Under the pieces are notes generated by a model. That model was not told the origin of the DNA, did no database searches, and worked only from the letters and a program-made list of their open reading frames with translations. Position numbers and translations under genes: made by a program. 33,713 bases of DNA, from contig JACPZY010000168.1 of NCBI GenBank assembly GCA_016195215.1, positions 1 through 33,713 of the forward strand, in the 5' to 3' direction. This DNA comes from Actinomycetota bacterium (GTDB lineage Bacteria; Actinomycetota; Actinomycetes; Nanopelagicales; Nanopelagicaceae). Below are positions 24,864 to 33,713 of this stretch, in pieces. Every line of letters begins with the position of its first letter. The first letter of the stretch is position 1.

Positions 24864-26270
24864 ATGGCGAGTAAGACCTCAGGGAAGACTCTCGCGGAGA
24901 AGATCTGGCTAGAGCACACCGTCCGCAGTGCAGAAGGCGAACCTGATCTACTTTATGTCGATCTCCATCTCATCCACGAGGTAACGAGTGCTCAGGCATT
25001 TGACGGTCTCCGCCTTGCCAGTAGGAAAGTTCGCCGCCCTGATCTCACCATAGCCACCGAGGATCACAACACTCCTACATTGAATATTGATCTGCCTATC
25101 GCCGACCCCGTCTCCAAGCTTCAGGTGGACACTCTTCGCAATAACTGCGCTGAATTTGGAGTGCGGATTCACTCACTGGGCGATATCGACCAAGGAATTG
25201 TTCACGTAGTCGGCCCGCAACTAGGTCTGACCCAGCCCGGAATGACGATTGTCTGTGGTGACTCTCATACCTCCACACATGGAGCCTTCGGTGCTCTCGC
25301 ATTCGGAATTGGCACCAGCGAGGTGGAACATGTTCTGGCTACCCAAACTCTGCCTCTGGTCCGCCCGAAAACAATGGCGCTCAATGTCGAAGGAGAATTG
25401 CAGCCAGGCGTCACCGCCAAAGATCTCATCTTGGCTGTAATCGCCCAGATCGGTACCGGCGGCGGACAGGGTTATGTCATTGAGTACCGCGGAAGCGCTA
25501 TCCGAGCACTATCGATGGAAGGTCGTATGACCGTCTGCAATATGTCGATTGAAGCCGGTGCTCGCGCCGGTCTGGTTGCGCCGGATGAGACGACTTTTGC
25601 TTATATCAAGGCAAAACCACATGCCCCCCACGATTGGGATGCGGCTCTTGCCTACTGGAACACCCTCTTCACCGATGCTGATGCGAAATACGATCTGGAG
25701 ATCACCATTAACGCCAATGAATTGGCCCCTTTTGTTACGTGGGGGACAAACCCTGCACAAGGTGTGCCACTTAATAGCGTTGTGCCAGATCCTGCGTTAA
25801 TCACAGATATTGAGGAACGGGGTGCGGCTGAGCGAGCACTCCTCTATATGGATCTCAAAGCTGGAATGCCGCTTAAAAATATTGCAATAGATACTGTCTT
25901 TCTTGGCTCCTGCACCAACGGACGAATTGAAGACCTCCGCAATGCCGCAGCGATCTTGGAGGGGAAGAAGATCGCCTCCACACTGCGCATGCTGGTGGTT
26001 CCGGGATCTGCACGCGTGCGGCTACAGGCCGAAGCAGAAGGCCTGGATCAAGTTTTTATAGAGGCCGGGGCTGAATGGCGAAATGCCGGTTGCTCCATGT
26101 GCCTTGGTATGAACCCTGACCAGCTGGCACCGGGGGAGCGGGCTGCCTCAACCAGCAACCGGAACTTTGAAGGCCGCCAAGGCAAAGGTGGTCGTACCCA
26201 CTTAGTGAGCCCTCAAGTAGCAGCAGCAACTGCGCTACGAGGAAGACTCTCATCACCGGCAGATCTGTAG
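24864..26270 (+). CDS. leuC: 3-isopropylmalate dehydratase large subunit
   Basis: [71 protein letters not shown]. Confidence 0.97.
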   Translation: MASKTSGKTLAEKIWLEHTVRSAEGEPDLLYVDLHLIHEVTSAQAFDGLRLASRKVRRPDLTIATEDHNTPTLNIDLPIADPVSKLQVDTLRNNCAEFGVRIHSLGDIDQGIVHVVGPQLGLTQPGMTIVCGDSHTSTHGAFGALAFGIGTSEVEHVLATQTLPLVRPKTMALNVEGELQPGVTAKDLILAVIAQIGTGGGQGYVIEYRGSAIRALSMEGRMTVCNMSIEAGARAGLVAPDETTFAYIKAKPHAPHDWDAALAYWNTLFTDADAKYDLEITINANELAPFVTWGTNPAQGVPLNSVVPDPALITDIEERGAAERALLYMDLKAGMPLKNIAIDTVFLGSCTNGRIEDLRNAAAILEGKKIASTLRMLVVPGSARVRLQAEAEGLDQVFIEAGAEWRNAGCSMCLGMNPDQLAPGERAASTSNRNFEGRQGKGGRTHLVSPQVAAATALRGRLSSPADL

Positions 26271-26285
26271 AAAGGCGGGCAGATC

Positions 26286-26882
26286 ATGGATAAATTCGTC
26301 ACCCACACTGGCACTGGAGTTCCACTTCGCCGGAGCAACGTGGACACAGATCAGATCATTCCGGCCGTTTATCTCAAGCGAGTCACTCGCTCCGGCTACG
26401 AAGATGGTCTCTTTGCCGCCTGGCGGAAGAACCCGGAGTTTGTTCTCAATAACGAATCCTTTAAAAAGGGGACAATTCTGGTTGCCGGAGCTGATTTTGG
26501 CACCGGCTCATCTCGTGAGCATGCCGTCTGGGCATTGCAGAATTATGGTTTTAAGGTCGTAATCTCACCTCGCTTTGCCGATATTTTCCGCGGAAATAGC
26601 GGAAAAGGCGGGCTTCTTACGATTATTCTCCCGCAGGATCAGGTTGAGGCTCTCTGGGATGTAATAGAGGCTGAGCCCACGATGCAGATTGAAGTAAACC
26701 TTGAAAAAAGAAGGGTTTCCTACAAATCTGTAAGCCTGCCATTTGATATTGATGACTACACCCGCTGGCGTTTAATGGAGGGTTTAGACGATATTGGGCT
26801 CACATTAAAGCAGACTGATTCAATAGATGCCTTTGAAAAGAGGCGTCCTACAATCAAACCTGCGACTCAACCCGCACAGTAG
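26286..26882 (+). CDS. leuD: 3-isopropylmalate dehydratase small subunit
   Basis: [64 protein letters not shown]. Confidence 0.97.
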   Translation: MDKFVTHTGTGVPLRRSNVDTDQIIPAVYLKRVTRSGYEDGLFAAWRKNPEFVLNNESFKKGTILVAGADFGTGSSREHAVWALQNYGFKVVISPRFADIFRGNSGKGGLLTIILPQDQVEALWDVIEAEPTMQIEVNLEKRRVSYKSVSLPFDIDDYTRWRLMEGLDDIGLTLKQTDSIDAFEKRRPTIKPATQPAQ

Positions 26883-27092
26883 GCCCATTTTGGCCTTTTA
26901 CGCTGTGCAAGTGGTCACATCTACAGAAGTCTCTACCCTCTATTGAGACATTTTTAGAGTTCGTGGCGCTGAAAAAGCAGTGAATATCAACATTTTTTCT
27001 CCCCACTGAGAATAATTAGCCGAATAAATTAAGTGCGACACGCGTGTGTAATGGTGGACTCACTTTAAAATAGTGCGTAAATTTCCAACTGT

Positions 27093-27124
27093 GTTAAGCA
27101 ATTGCTTAACATTTACGCGTAAAT
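27093..27124. promoter_or_regulatory. Two adjacent perfect palindromes upstream of the HU gene
   Basis: GTTAAGCAATTGCTTAAC (27093-27110) and ATTTACGCGTAAAT (27111-27124), both exactly self-complementary. Confidence 0.75.
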
Positions 27125-27138
27125 ATAAGGGGAATTTA

Positions 27139-27573
27139 ATGAATAAGGCCCAATTCATTGCCTCGTTGACCCCACACTTCAACGACAGCAAGAAGGAAGC
27201 AGCACACGCTGTTGATATCGTTTTTGACGCCATCACTCGTAACCTGGCTAAGGGTGATGACGTGATGATCAACGACTTCGGCAAATTCAAGAAGGTTGAT
27301 CGCAAAGCACGCAAGGGTCGTAACCCATTTACCGGTGAGACCATTCAGATCAAGGCGAGCAAGAAGCCACGCTTCCTGCCTGCAAAGGGTCTGAAAGAAG
27401 TTATCTCAGGTGCTCGTAAACTCGAGCCAGCTCCAAAGCCAGTTCCAAAAGTTGTTGCCAAGCCAGTTGTGAAGGCAGCCCCCAAGAAGGCCGCTAAGAA
27501 AGTTGCTCCTAAGAAAGCAGCGAAGAAGGCAGCCCCCAAGAAGGCCGCTAAGAAAGTTGCAAAGAAGAAGTAG
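27139..27573 (+). CDS. hup: HU-family DNA-binding protein with Lys/Ala/Pro-rich histone-H1-like tail
   Basis: MNKAQFIASLTPHFNDSKKEAAHAVDIVFDAITRNLAKGDDVMINDFGKFKK...GRNPFTGETIQI, tail APKKAAKKVAPKKAAKK. ATG 27139 preceded by AAGGGG; the listed GTG 27073 would place the palindromes inside the CDS. Confidence 0.95.
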   Translation: MNKAQFIASLTPHFNDSKKEAAHAVDIVFDAITRNLAKGDDVMINDFGKFKKVDRKARKGRNPFTGETIQIKASKKPRFLPAKGLKEVISGARKLEPAPKPVPKVVAKPVVKAAPKKAAKKVAPKKAAKKAAPKKAAKKVAKKK

Positions 27574-27594
27574 ATTCTTCTCGATTTTTGAGGG

Positions 27595-27632
27595 CGGGGC
27601 TGACCACTGGTCGGTCCCGTTCTTATCTTTTT
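27595..27632 (+). terminator. Rho-independent-type terminator after the HU gene
   Basis: CGGGGCTGACC-ACT-GGTCGGTCCCG (11-bp stem including two G-U pairs) followed by TTCTTATCTTTTT. Confidence 0.75.
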
Positions 27633-27684
27633 AGGATAACTCCTCTTTTGAAGGAAAATGTAGGCGACCCAGTACTCTTACAGT

Positions 27685-29424
27685 GTGCCGGCAATAACTT
27701 ATCCACCTCCGACGGGCTCACCTTTAGGCACAAATCTCGCCTTCAAAATCTGCACAACTATTGGGATTCCCATTCTGCGCGCAGTTAGTTCCAGAGAGTG
27801 GTCAGGCTCTTCCTATATTCCCAACTCTGGGCCGGCGATCGCCGCGAGCAATCACATCTCTTATGTAGATGCGCTTTTCTTCGCTCAGTTTCTCTATCTT
27901 CACGGTAGAGCGCCCCGGTTCATTGGTAAAAAATCGATTTTCGAGATTCCCATTATTGGAAAGATTCTCTACGCCGCAGGGCAGATCCCTGTGGAGAGAG
28001 AGAGCGGCGAGGCCAAGCAGGCCCTTGACCACGCAGTTGCAGCTCTTGCGGCAGGCCATCTCATCGCTATCTATCCCGAAGGCACATTGACTCGTGATGA
28101 GAACCTCTGGCCGATGGTTGGCAAAACCGGGGTCGCCCGTCTGGCCATTCTTACTCAGGCGCCTGTTATCCCCGTAGCGGCATGGGGTACCCAGAGAGTT
28201 CTCCCGCGCTACGGCAGGCGAGTACATCTCTGGCCGCGCACCCGGGTTACCTATCGCGCAGGTGCTCCGCTTGATCTCTCGCCCTGGTTCGGCAGAGCCG
28301 AGGAACCCCAGGCCCTTATTGAGGCGACTGCATTTGTCATGAGAGCGCTGACGGCCATGCTGGAAGATATCCGCCACGAGAAAGCCCCTGAGATCCCGCT
28401 GGATCCGCGCGCCTTGATGAATCGGATAACTGTTTTAGGTGCCGGATCCTGGGGGAGCACTCTGGCACAAGTTCTGACCGATGCCGGCAACAATGTCCTC
28501 TTATGGGGTCGCAATCCTGAGCTCGTCGATGAGATCAACCATTCCCATAGAAATAGCACCTATCTACCCGGGATCATCCTGCCTGCACTCCTGCGGGCGA
28601 GCGAGAATTGGGAGCAAGCTTTTGCTCATTCCCGTACCTACGTTCTGGCCATTCCGGCGCAGAGTCTGCGTCCTCGACTAGAAGAGTGGAAGGGCGCCAT
28701 TGGAAGAGATGCCACGATTATCAGCACCCTAAAGGGCATCGAAGTTTCGACGTATATGCGCATGACGGAGGTAATCGTCGACGTCCTCGAAATTGATCCA
28801 GCTCAGGTAGCAATCATCACCGGACCAAATCTGTCGAGTGAATTGGCTCTCCGTCAGCCGGCAGCTGCAGTCGCGGCAGCACCCACCGAAGAGTTAGCAC
28901 ATCGAGTTCAGAAGCTTTTTACGACACCCTATTACCGCGTTTATACATCGGTGGATGTTGTCGGATGTGAAATGGCGGGCGCGGTCAAAAGTGTCATCGC
29001 CCTCGGCGTAGGAATAGCTGTGGGGTTGGACTTGGGGGAGAACACGCAAGCCATGCTTATCACGCGGGGCCTCAATGAAGTTGCCCGCCTGGGGGCCGCA
29101 CACGGGGCAGACCCACTCAGTGCCGCCGGTCTGGCAGGGATGGGCGACCTTGTCGCCTCCTGTTCATCCCCACTTTCCCGGAACCGGACATTTGGTGAGG
29201 CCTTAGGACGAGGTGGAACGATGGAGTACGCCAACGCTCATGTTGCGATGACAGTTGAGGGCGTAGCCTCAGCTGGGGCAGTGGTGGAGTTAGCTCATCG
29301 AGTCGGAGTTGAGGTACCTGTGATTGAAGCGGTCGCGGATGTTGTCAGTAGTTTAATCACCCCAACGCAAGCACTCCAACGGTTGATGGAAATCAGCACC
29401 CGCTCAGAGGACTTCATTAAATGA
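27685..29424 (+). CDS. Fused 1-acylglycerol-3-phosphate acyltransferase / NAD(P)H glycerol-3-phosphate dehydrogenase (PlsC-GpsA)
   Basis: PlsC motifs NHISYVDAL and YPEGTLTRD, then from codon 245 a complete GpsA: MNRITVLGAGSWGSTLAQVL, KGIE, GPNLSSELA, AGAVKSVIALGVGIAVGLDLGENTQAMLITRGLNE. Confidence 0.9.
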   Translation: MPAITYPPPTGSPLGTNLAFKICTTIGIPILRAVSSREWSGSSYIPNSGPAIAASNHISYVDALFFAQFLYLHGRAPRFIGKKSIFEIPIIGKILYAAGQIPVERESGEAKQALDHAVAALAAGHLIAIYPEGTLTRDENLWPMVGKTGVARLAILTQAPVIPVAAWGTQRVLPRYGRRVHLWPRTRVTYRAGAPLDLSPWFGRAEEPQALIEATAFVMRALTAMLEDIRHEKAPEIPLDPRALMNRITVLGAGSWGSTLAQVLTDAGNNVLLWGRNPELVDEINHSHRNSTYLPGIILPALLRASENWEQAFAHSRTYVLAIPAQSLRPRLEEWKGAIGRDATIISTLKGIEVSTYMRMTEVIVDVLEIDPAQVAIITGPNLSSELALRQPAAAVAAAPTEELAHRVQKLFTTPYYRVYTSVDVVGCEMAGAVKSVIALGVGIAVGLDLGENTQAMLITRGLNEVARLGAAHGADPLSAAGLAGMGDLVASCSSPLSRNRTFGEALGRGGTMEYANAHVAMTVEGVASAGAVVELAHRVGVEVPVIEAVADVVSSLITPTQALQRLMEISTRSEDFIK

Positions 29425-30494
29425 AGAAAACTGTTGTCGGCATCCTCTGTGGAGGCCGTAGTAGCGAGCACGAGATCTCCTGTATTTCCGCTGGTGGAAT
29501 TTTAGCCGCGATCGACCGCGAACTCTACGAACCAATTCTCATCGGAATTACGAAGACTGCCGGGCGTTGGGTTCTCATTCCTGAGGGTTATCCACTCTCC
29601 ATTGTTGATGGCGTTCTTCCCACCGTTCCCGAGAACGGTATAAAGATAAATACAGATATTGCTGGATTTTCCGCAAATGGCAGAGCGCTTCATCTTGATC
29701 TTATTTTCCCTATGTTGCATGGTCCCTATGGTGAGGACGGAACCATTCAAGGATTCTGCGAGATTGCGAATATTCCATATGTGGGAAGCGGCGTTCTCGC
29801 ATCTGCTGTTGCGATGGATAAATCATTTACCAAAACTGTTTTTAGCGCTCATGGCATGAGGGTCGCCGAAGGCACTGTCATCACGACGGAACAGTGGGAG
29901 GATAACCGCGCTGCGTGCGAAGCGCTGCTATCTGCTCTGAGTTATCCGCTCTTTGTTAAACCTGCGCGCGGAGGATCAAGCCGAGGAACTTCGAAGGTGA
30001 AATCTTTACCTGCACTTGCTGCCGCTATCGAAGAGGCACATAGTTATGACCGCAAGGCGATGATTGAGGAGAAAGTGCCAGGGCGAGAAATTGAGTGCGC
30101 AGTACTTGAAGTTGATGGCGAGGTGCGCACATCCTTGCCGGGGGAAATTATTATTGATAAGAAATTTGAATTCTATGATTTCCAAGCCAAATATTTAGAT
30201 GATGCAACGCACTGCACTGTTCCAGCAGAGATTCCTGCGGAAGGGCTAAAAGAAATCCAGAGACTGGCCGCATTAGCATTTACATCACTGGGATGTTCTG
30301 GTCTTGCACGAGTGGATTTCTTCTACCGTCCAGATGGTCAAGTAGTAATAAACGAATTAAATACGATGCCTGGTTTCACACCGACCTCTGTCTTCCCAAC
30401 TCTCTGGGCAGAGCGCGGCGTGACTTATTCTCAAATTATCCACGAACTCATTAAAGGCGCACTTGCGCGCAGAAACGGCGTTTTAGGAAATTAA
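29421..30494 (+). CDS. ddl: D-alanine--D-alanine ligase
   Basis: CGGRSSEHEISCISAG, FPMLHGPYGEDGTIQG, VKPARGGSSRGTSKV, INELNTMPGFTPTSVFP; overlaps the previous ORF by 4 nt. Confidence 0.96.
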   Translation: MKKTVVGILCGGRSSEHEISCISAGGILAAIDRELYEPILIGITKTAGRWVLIPEGYPLSIVDGVLPTVPENGIKINTDIAGFSANGRALHLDLIFPMLHGPYGEDGTIQGFCEIANIPYVGSGVLASAVAMDKSFTKTVFSAHGMRVAEGTVITTEQWEDNRAACEALLSALSYPLFVKPARGGSSRGTSKVKSLPALAAAIEEAHSYDRKAMIEEKVPGREIECAVLEVDGEVRTSLPGEIIIDKKFEFYDFQAKYLDDATHCTVPAEIPAEGLKEIQRLAALAFTSLGCSGLARVDFFYRPDGQVVINELNTMPGFTPTSVFPTLWAERGVTYSQIIHELIKGALARRNGVLGN

Positions 30495-30727
30495 TAACTA
30501 GTTACGGGGCAGGTCAATGTCCGCGTAATGCCAGCGACGGCTTGAACCTTGGAGAGAATCACTCGACCAAATTCCTCCATGCTCGGTGCTTCGGCGCGCA
30601 TGATGACATCGTATGGACCTGTAACGCCCTCAGCGAGAGTGACTCCAGAGATAGCCGAGACTGCACGCGCAACGCTTGATGCTTTCCCGACCTCGGTTTG
30701 GATCAAGATGTAGGCCTGTACTGACAT
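30491..30727 (-). CDS. Standalone Lrp/AsnC-type ligand-binding (RAM) domain protein
   Basis: MSVQAYILIQTEVGKASSVARAVSAISGVTLAEGVTGPYDVIMRAEAPSMEEFGRVILSKVQAVAGITRTLTCPV; internal ATG at 30727 chosen, no HTH. Confidence 0.85.
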   Translation of the reverse strand: MSVQAYILIQTEVGKASSVARAVSAISGVTLAEGVTGPYDVIMRAEAPSMEEFGRVILSKVQAVAGITRTLTCPVTSY

Positions 30728-30818
30728 GGGAGCGTCCTTTCGATATAAGTGCTGCAAGGCGACGGTATCGTATTTTTCTGCCTCATGGCAGAGCAATATT
30801 TGCGCGTAGGCTGGAGGG

Positions 30819-31754
30819 GTGGAATTTTCTGAGTCTGAGGTGATCGAAGAGTTACGGAGAATTTTCACCGATACCGATTCTCGGGTACTCGTCGGTATCG
30901 GAGATGACGCCGCTGTTGTCTCCACTCCAGCAAGCAAAATTGCGATTACTACCGACATGGCCGTTGAGAACGTGCATTTTCGACGCAACTGGGCAACTGC
31001 TGAAGAAATCGGAATGAAAATAACTGCTGCAAATCTGGCAGATATTTATTCGATGGGAGCGACCCCCGAACATTTAGTTGTTGCCGTGGCGCTAACGGGC
31101 CTGGAGAGCATGGCATGGATAAGGGAGTTAGCTCGTGGCATCGAACGTGAAGCGCAAAAGTGTGACGTACGAATCATCGGAGGAGATATTGTTCGCGGTC
31201 CGACCGTAACGATTTCAATAACGGCTTTCGGTGAGGTAAAGAAACCAATACTCCGCTCTGGAGCCGCTATCGGTGAGAAGATCGTGATCACAAATCTTCC
31301 TGGCTGGTCGGCTGCCGGCCTCTTCCTTCTTCATGGGAGAGTGAATGTGAGCGCCGTCCACCCTGCCCACGCGGTGGAGCGTGCTCTCGCCCAGTTCAGA
31401 GCTCCATCAGTTCGGTATTTAGATGCGCTCGCACTGCGCGGCGCGCACGCAATGTCAGATACCAGTGATGGACTTCTTACTCAGGGGTTGCAGATGGCCG
31501 ACGCTTCCGGGGTGAAATTCGAGATTCATTCCTCTCTTCTTGCCAAGCATCCAGAGTTTGCTGATTTATCTGCTCTGGCAGATGCGGTGGGCGCCAATGT
31601 CTGGGATTGGATTGGGGCGGGAGGAGAGGATCATGTCTTTCTGGCAACCGGGCATGACTTACCGGGGTATGAAATTGGCGAGGTTATGGCTGGATCTGGA
31701 ATAGAACTCGTGGGCGTAACGCAGAGCCCAAAGGGCTTCACTCACTTTAACTAG
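30819..31754 (+). CDS. thiL: Thiamine-monophosphate kinase
   Basis: VGIGDDAAVVS, ITTDMAVENVHFRRNWATAEEIGMKITAANLADIYSMGA, SDTSDGLLTQGLQMA; GTG start. Confidence 0.95.
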   Translation: MEFSESEVIEELRRIFTDTDSRVLVGIGDDAAVVSTPASKIAITTDMAVENVHFRRNWATAEEIGMKITAANLADIYSMGATPEHLVVAVALTGLESMAWIRELARGIEREAQKCDVRIIGGDIVRGPTVTISITAFGEVKKPILRSGAAIGEKIVITNLPGWSAAGLFLLHGRVNVSAVHPAHAVERALAQFRAPSVRYLDALALRGAHAMSDTSDGLLTQGLQMADASGVKFEIHSSLLAKHPEFADLSALADAVGANVWDWIGAGGEDHVFLATGHDLPGYEIGEVMAGSGIELVGVTQSPKGFTHFN

Positions 31755-31789
31755 CAAAGGAAACTAGCAAAGGAGACGAGCAGGAGAAA

Positions 31790-31975
31790 CTAACGGCTAA
31801 CTTTGCCAGCCTTAAGGCACGAGGTGCAGATATTCTGACGCTTGGAAGTGCCACTCACGAGGGTGCGAACGCGTTGAATATTTGGATTCCAACGGCGGCG
31901 GGTCTTCACCTGGGAGTGCGAGACATTATTGCCAAAACTGGGGCCCTTGCCACAGATATCGCAGTTTGCTGCCAT
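31790..31975 (-). CDS. rpmB: 50S ribosomal protein L28 (C+ type)
   Basis: [34 protein letters not shown]...[12 protein letters not shown]. Confidence 0.96.
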   Translation of the reverse strand: MAANCDICGKGPSFGNNVSHSQVKTRRRWNPNIQRVRTLVSGTSKRQNICTSCLKAGKVSR

Positions 31976-32287
31976 CGTCGTACTCCTTTATTTCTGGGTA
32001 TAGACCCATTGCATCAATCCGAGTCTTTCTGAACGGGGGTAAGGGTAGCGCCTATAACCGCACCGAGGCTAATCGAGGCAGGCGTAGATCCTTTTACTCC
32101 CCGAAATTAGCCAATCTGGCTGCAAAATCCTTCCTCACCATCCTTACTTGGGGTTTGGACTCACAGGGGGTTTGGCGGAGAATTGGGCGTGAGCGTTCTC
32201 ATACGCGAAGGCTTATAAAACGTGGCGAATTTCACGGAGAATTGATGCTACATGCCTAGTTAGTTGAAGCTACCGGAGGAGAAAAAG

Positions 32288-33691
32288 ATGCAGGCGCTGG
32301 ATCTGGCTCGCTGGCAGTTCGCAATTACGACGGTCTATCACTTCCTCTTTGTACCCATCACCATCGGGATGGCTTTCCTGGTGGCTGGACTCCAAACCGC
32401 CTGGTACCGGAGCGGAAATCTTAAATACTTGCGGGCAACTAAGTTCTTTGGACGCCTCTTCCTCATCAATTTTGCCATGGGCGTTGTGACAGGAATTGTC
32501 CAGGAGTTTCAGTTCGGCATGAACTGGTCCTCCTATAGCCGTTTCGTGGGAGATATTTTTGGAGCGCCGCTTGCCATCGAAGGTCTGCTCGCATTCTTCT
32601 TGGAGAGCACCTTCCTTGGACTCTGGATTTTCGGTTGGGATAGATTGCCGAAGAAACTCCATCTGGCGTCAATTTGGCTCGCAGCTAGTGGCACCATTTT
32701 CTCCGCCTATTTCATTCTTGCGGCAAATTCCTGGATGCAGCATCCAGTTGGATATGTTCTCAATCAGGCAAAAGGAAGAGCAGAACTCACAAATATTTTT
32801 GCAGTTCTGACTCAGAAAACTGCACTCGTCACTTTCTTCCACACAATTCCTGCCGCAGCATTTAGCGGTGCTGCGTTTATTGCCGGTGTTTCCGGCTGGC
32901 TCATCATTAAGAAGAAGGATATTGAGATGTCCCGCGGGACTCTCAAACTTGGTCTGGTGACAATGCTGATTAGTTTTACCTTTCTTGGAATTACGGGCGA
33001 CCTCACTTCTCGAGTAATGACCCAGCAGCAGCCCATGAAGATGGCCGCCGCCGAAGCCCTCTATGACACGACTTCGTCTGCACCGTTCTCTCTCCTCACG
33101 ATTGGAACTCTGGATGGTTCGAAAGCTGTCTTCCAGATAGATATTCCCTCTGTCCTTTCATTTCTCTCAACTGGAGATTTCAAAGGCGTTGTCGAAGGCG
33201 TCAATGATCTTCAGGCCAGGTACGAGAAGCAGTACGGTCCTGGAAATTACAAACCAAATATTCCTCTGGCTTACTGGTCCTTCAGATTGATGATTGGATT
33301 TGGATTCTTAGGCGCATTATTTGCCTTTCTGGCGCTATGGCAGATGAGAAAGGGCGGACTTCCCCGGGGTAAGTGGTTTGCGCCGGCAATGATCTCACTT
33401 CCCTTCATTCCACTCTTGTCAATCTCGTTTGGTTGGATATTTACCGAGACCGCCCGTCAGCCATGGGCCGTATTCGGCCTTATTAAGACCGCTGATGGGG
33501 TGAGCGCAGCAGTCTCGGCTGGGTCTGTTCTCTTTACGATGATTGTATTCACTCTCCTATACGGCCTTCTTGCCGTCATTGAAGTTGGGTTGATATTGAG
33601 AACAATTCAGATCGGACCACGTGTAGAAGTCGACTATGACATCACAAGTATCGGCGGCTCCGATGAGCGCCCACTAGTGATGTCATATTAA
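32288..33691 (+). CDS. cydA: Cytochrome bd ubiquinol oxidase subunit I
   Basis: DLARWQFAITTVYHFLFVPITIGMAF, EFQFGMNWSSYSRFVGDIFGAPLAIEGLLAFFLESTFLGLW, GWIFTETARQPWAVFGL; SD GGAGGAG before ATG 32288. The sequence after the stop (AAGGAGAGAGAAATAA) may be the SD of a following gene. Confidence 0.96.
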   Translation: MQALDLARWQFAITTVYHFLFVPITIGMAFLVAGLQTAWYRSGNLKYLRATKFFGRLFLINFAMGVVTGIVQEFQFGMNWSSYSRFVGDIFGAPLAIEGLLAFFLESTFLGLWIFGWDRLPKKLHLASIWLAASGTIFSAYFILAANSWMQHPVGYVLNQAKGRAELTNIFAVLTQKTALVTFFHTIPAAAFSGAAFIAGVSGWLIIKKKDIEMSRGTLKLGLVTMLISFTFLGITGDLTSRVMTQQQPMKMAAAEALYDTTSSAPFSLLTIGTLDGSKAVFQIDIPSVLSFLSTGDFKGVVEGVNDLQARYEKQYGPGNYKPNIPLAYWSFRLMIGFGFLGALFAFLALWQMRKGGLPRGKWFAPAMISLPFIPLLSISFGWIFTETARQPWAVFGLIKTADGVSAAVSAGSVLFTMIVFTLLYGLLAVIEVGLILRTIQIGPRVEVDYDITSIGGSDERPLVMSY

Positions 33692-33713
33692 GCCCGGAAG
33701 GAGAGAGAAATAA

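Noticed and set aside
26881-26900. Terminator AGGCC-CATTTT-GGCCT-TTTA after leuD
   Set aside because: Only a 5-bp stem and very short T-run; too weak to list as a feature.
27802-28377. 191-aa minus-strand ORF over plsC
   Set aside because: Antisense to a motif-supported acyltransferase; no domain pattern.
31882-32259. 125-aa + strand ORF between rpmB and cydA
   Set aside because: Starts antisense to rpmB; low-complexity translation with no family features.
1-33713. CRISPR array, rRNA operon, transposase or integrase
   Set aside because: No regularly spaced repeats, rRNA-like sequence, or recombinase/transposase translation was seen in the ORF track.

Overview
The window looks like an actinobacterial chromosome segment. 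Family calls come from recognising motifs in the translations; no searches were run. Left to right: ybeY (5' truncated), a CBS/CorC-type membrane protein, a cytidine-deaminase-like protein without the zinc motifs, an FAH-family hydrolase, gltX, tRNA-Gln(CUG), an AT-rich single-gene insert encoding a putative PD-(D/E)XK-like nuclease, and tRNA-Glu(CUC). Next is a ~6.1-kb block with a two-component system plus an AfuA/FbpA-type ABC transporter. That block ends at a degenerate direct repeat of the tRNA-Glu 3' end. It is followed by DinB and VOC proteins, narGHJI (minus strand), two tandem narK-type transporters, a DevS-like GAF kinase convergent with a NarL/LuxR regulator, an IclR regulator divergent from leuCD, a histone-like HU protein, a fused plsC-gpsA ORF, ddl, a standalone Lrp/AsnC effector domain, thiL, rpmB and cydA. 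The strongest leads are: (1) the tRNA-Glu 3'-end repeat (38/45 identical, ungapped) bracketing the TCS/ABC block, which suggests an integrated cassette with no visible integrase; (2) the AT-rich putative nuclease lodged between tRNA-Gln and tRNA-Glu; (3) the plsC-gpsA fusion; (4) a possible heme-GAF kinase beside the nitrate respiration genes; (5) two back-to-back perfect palindromes upstream of the HU gene.
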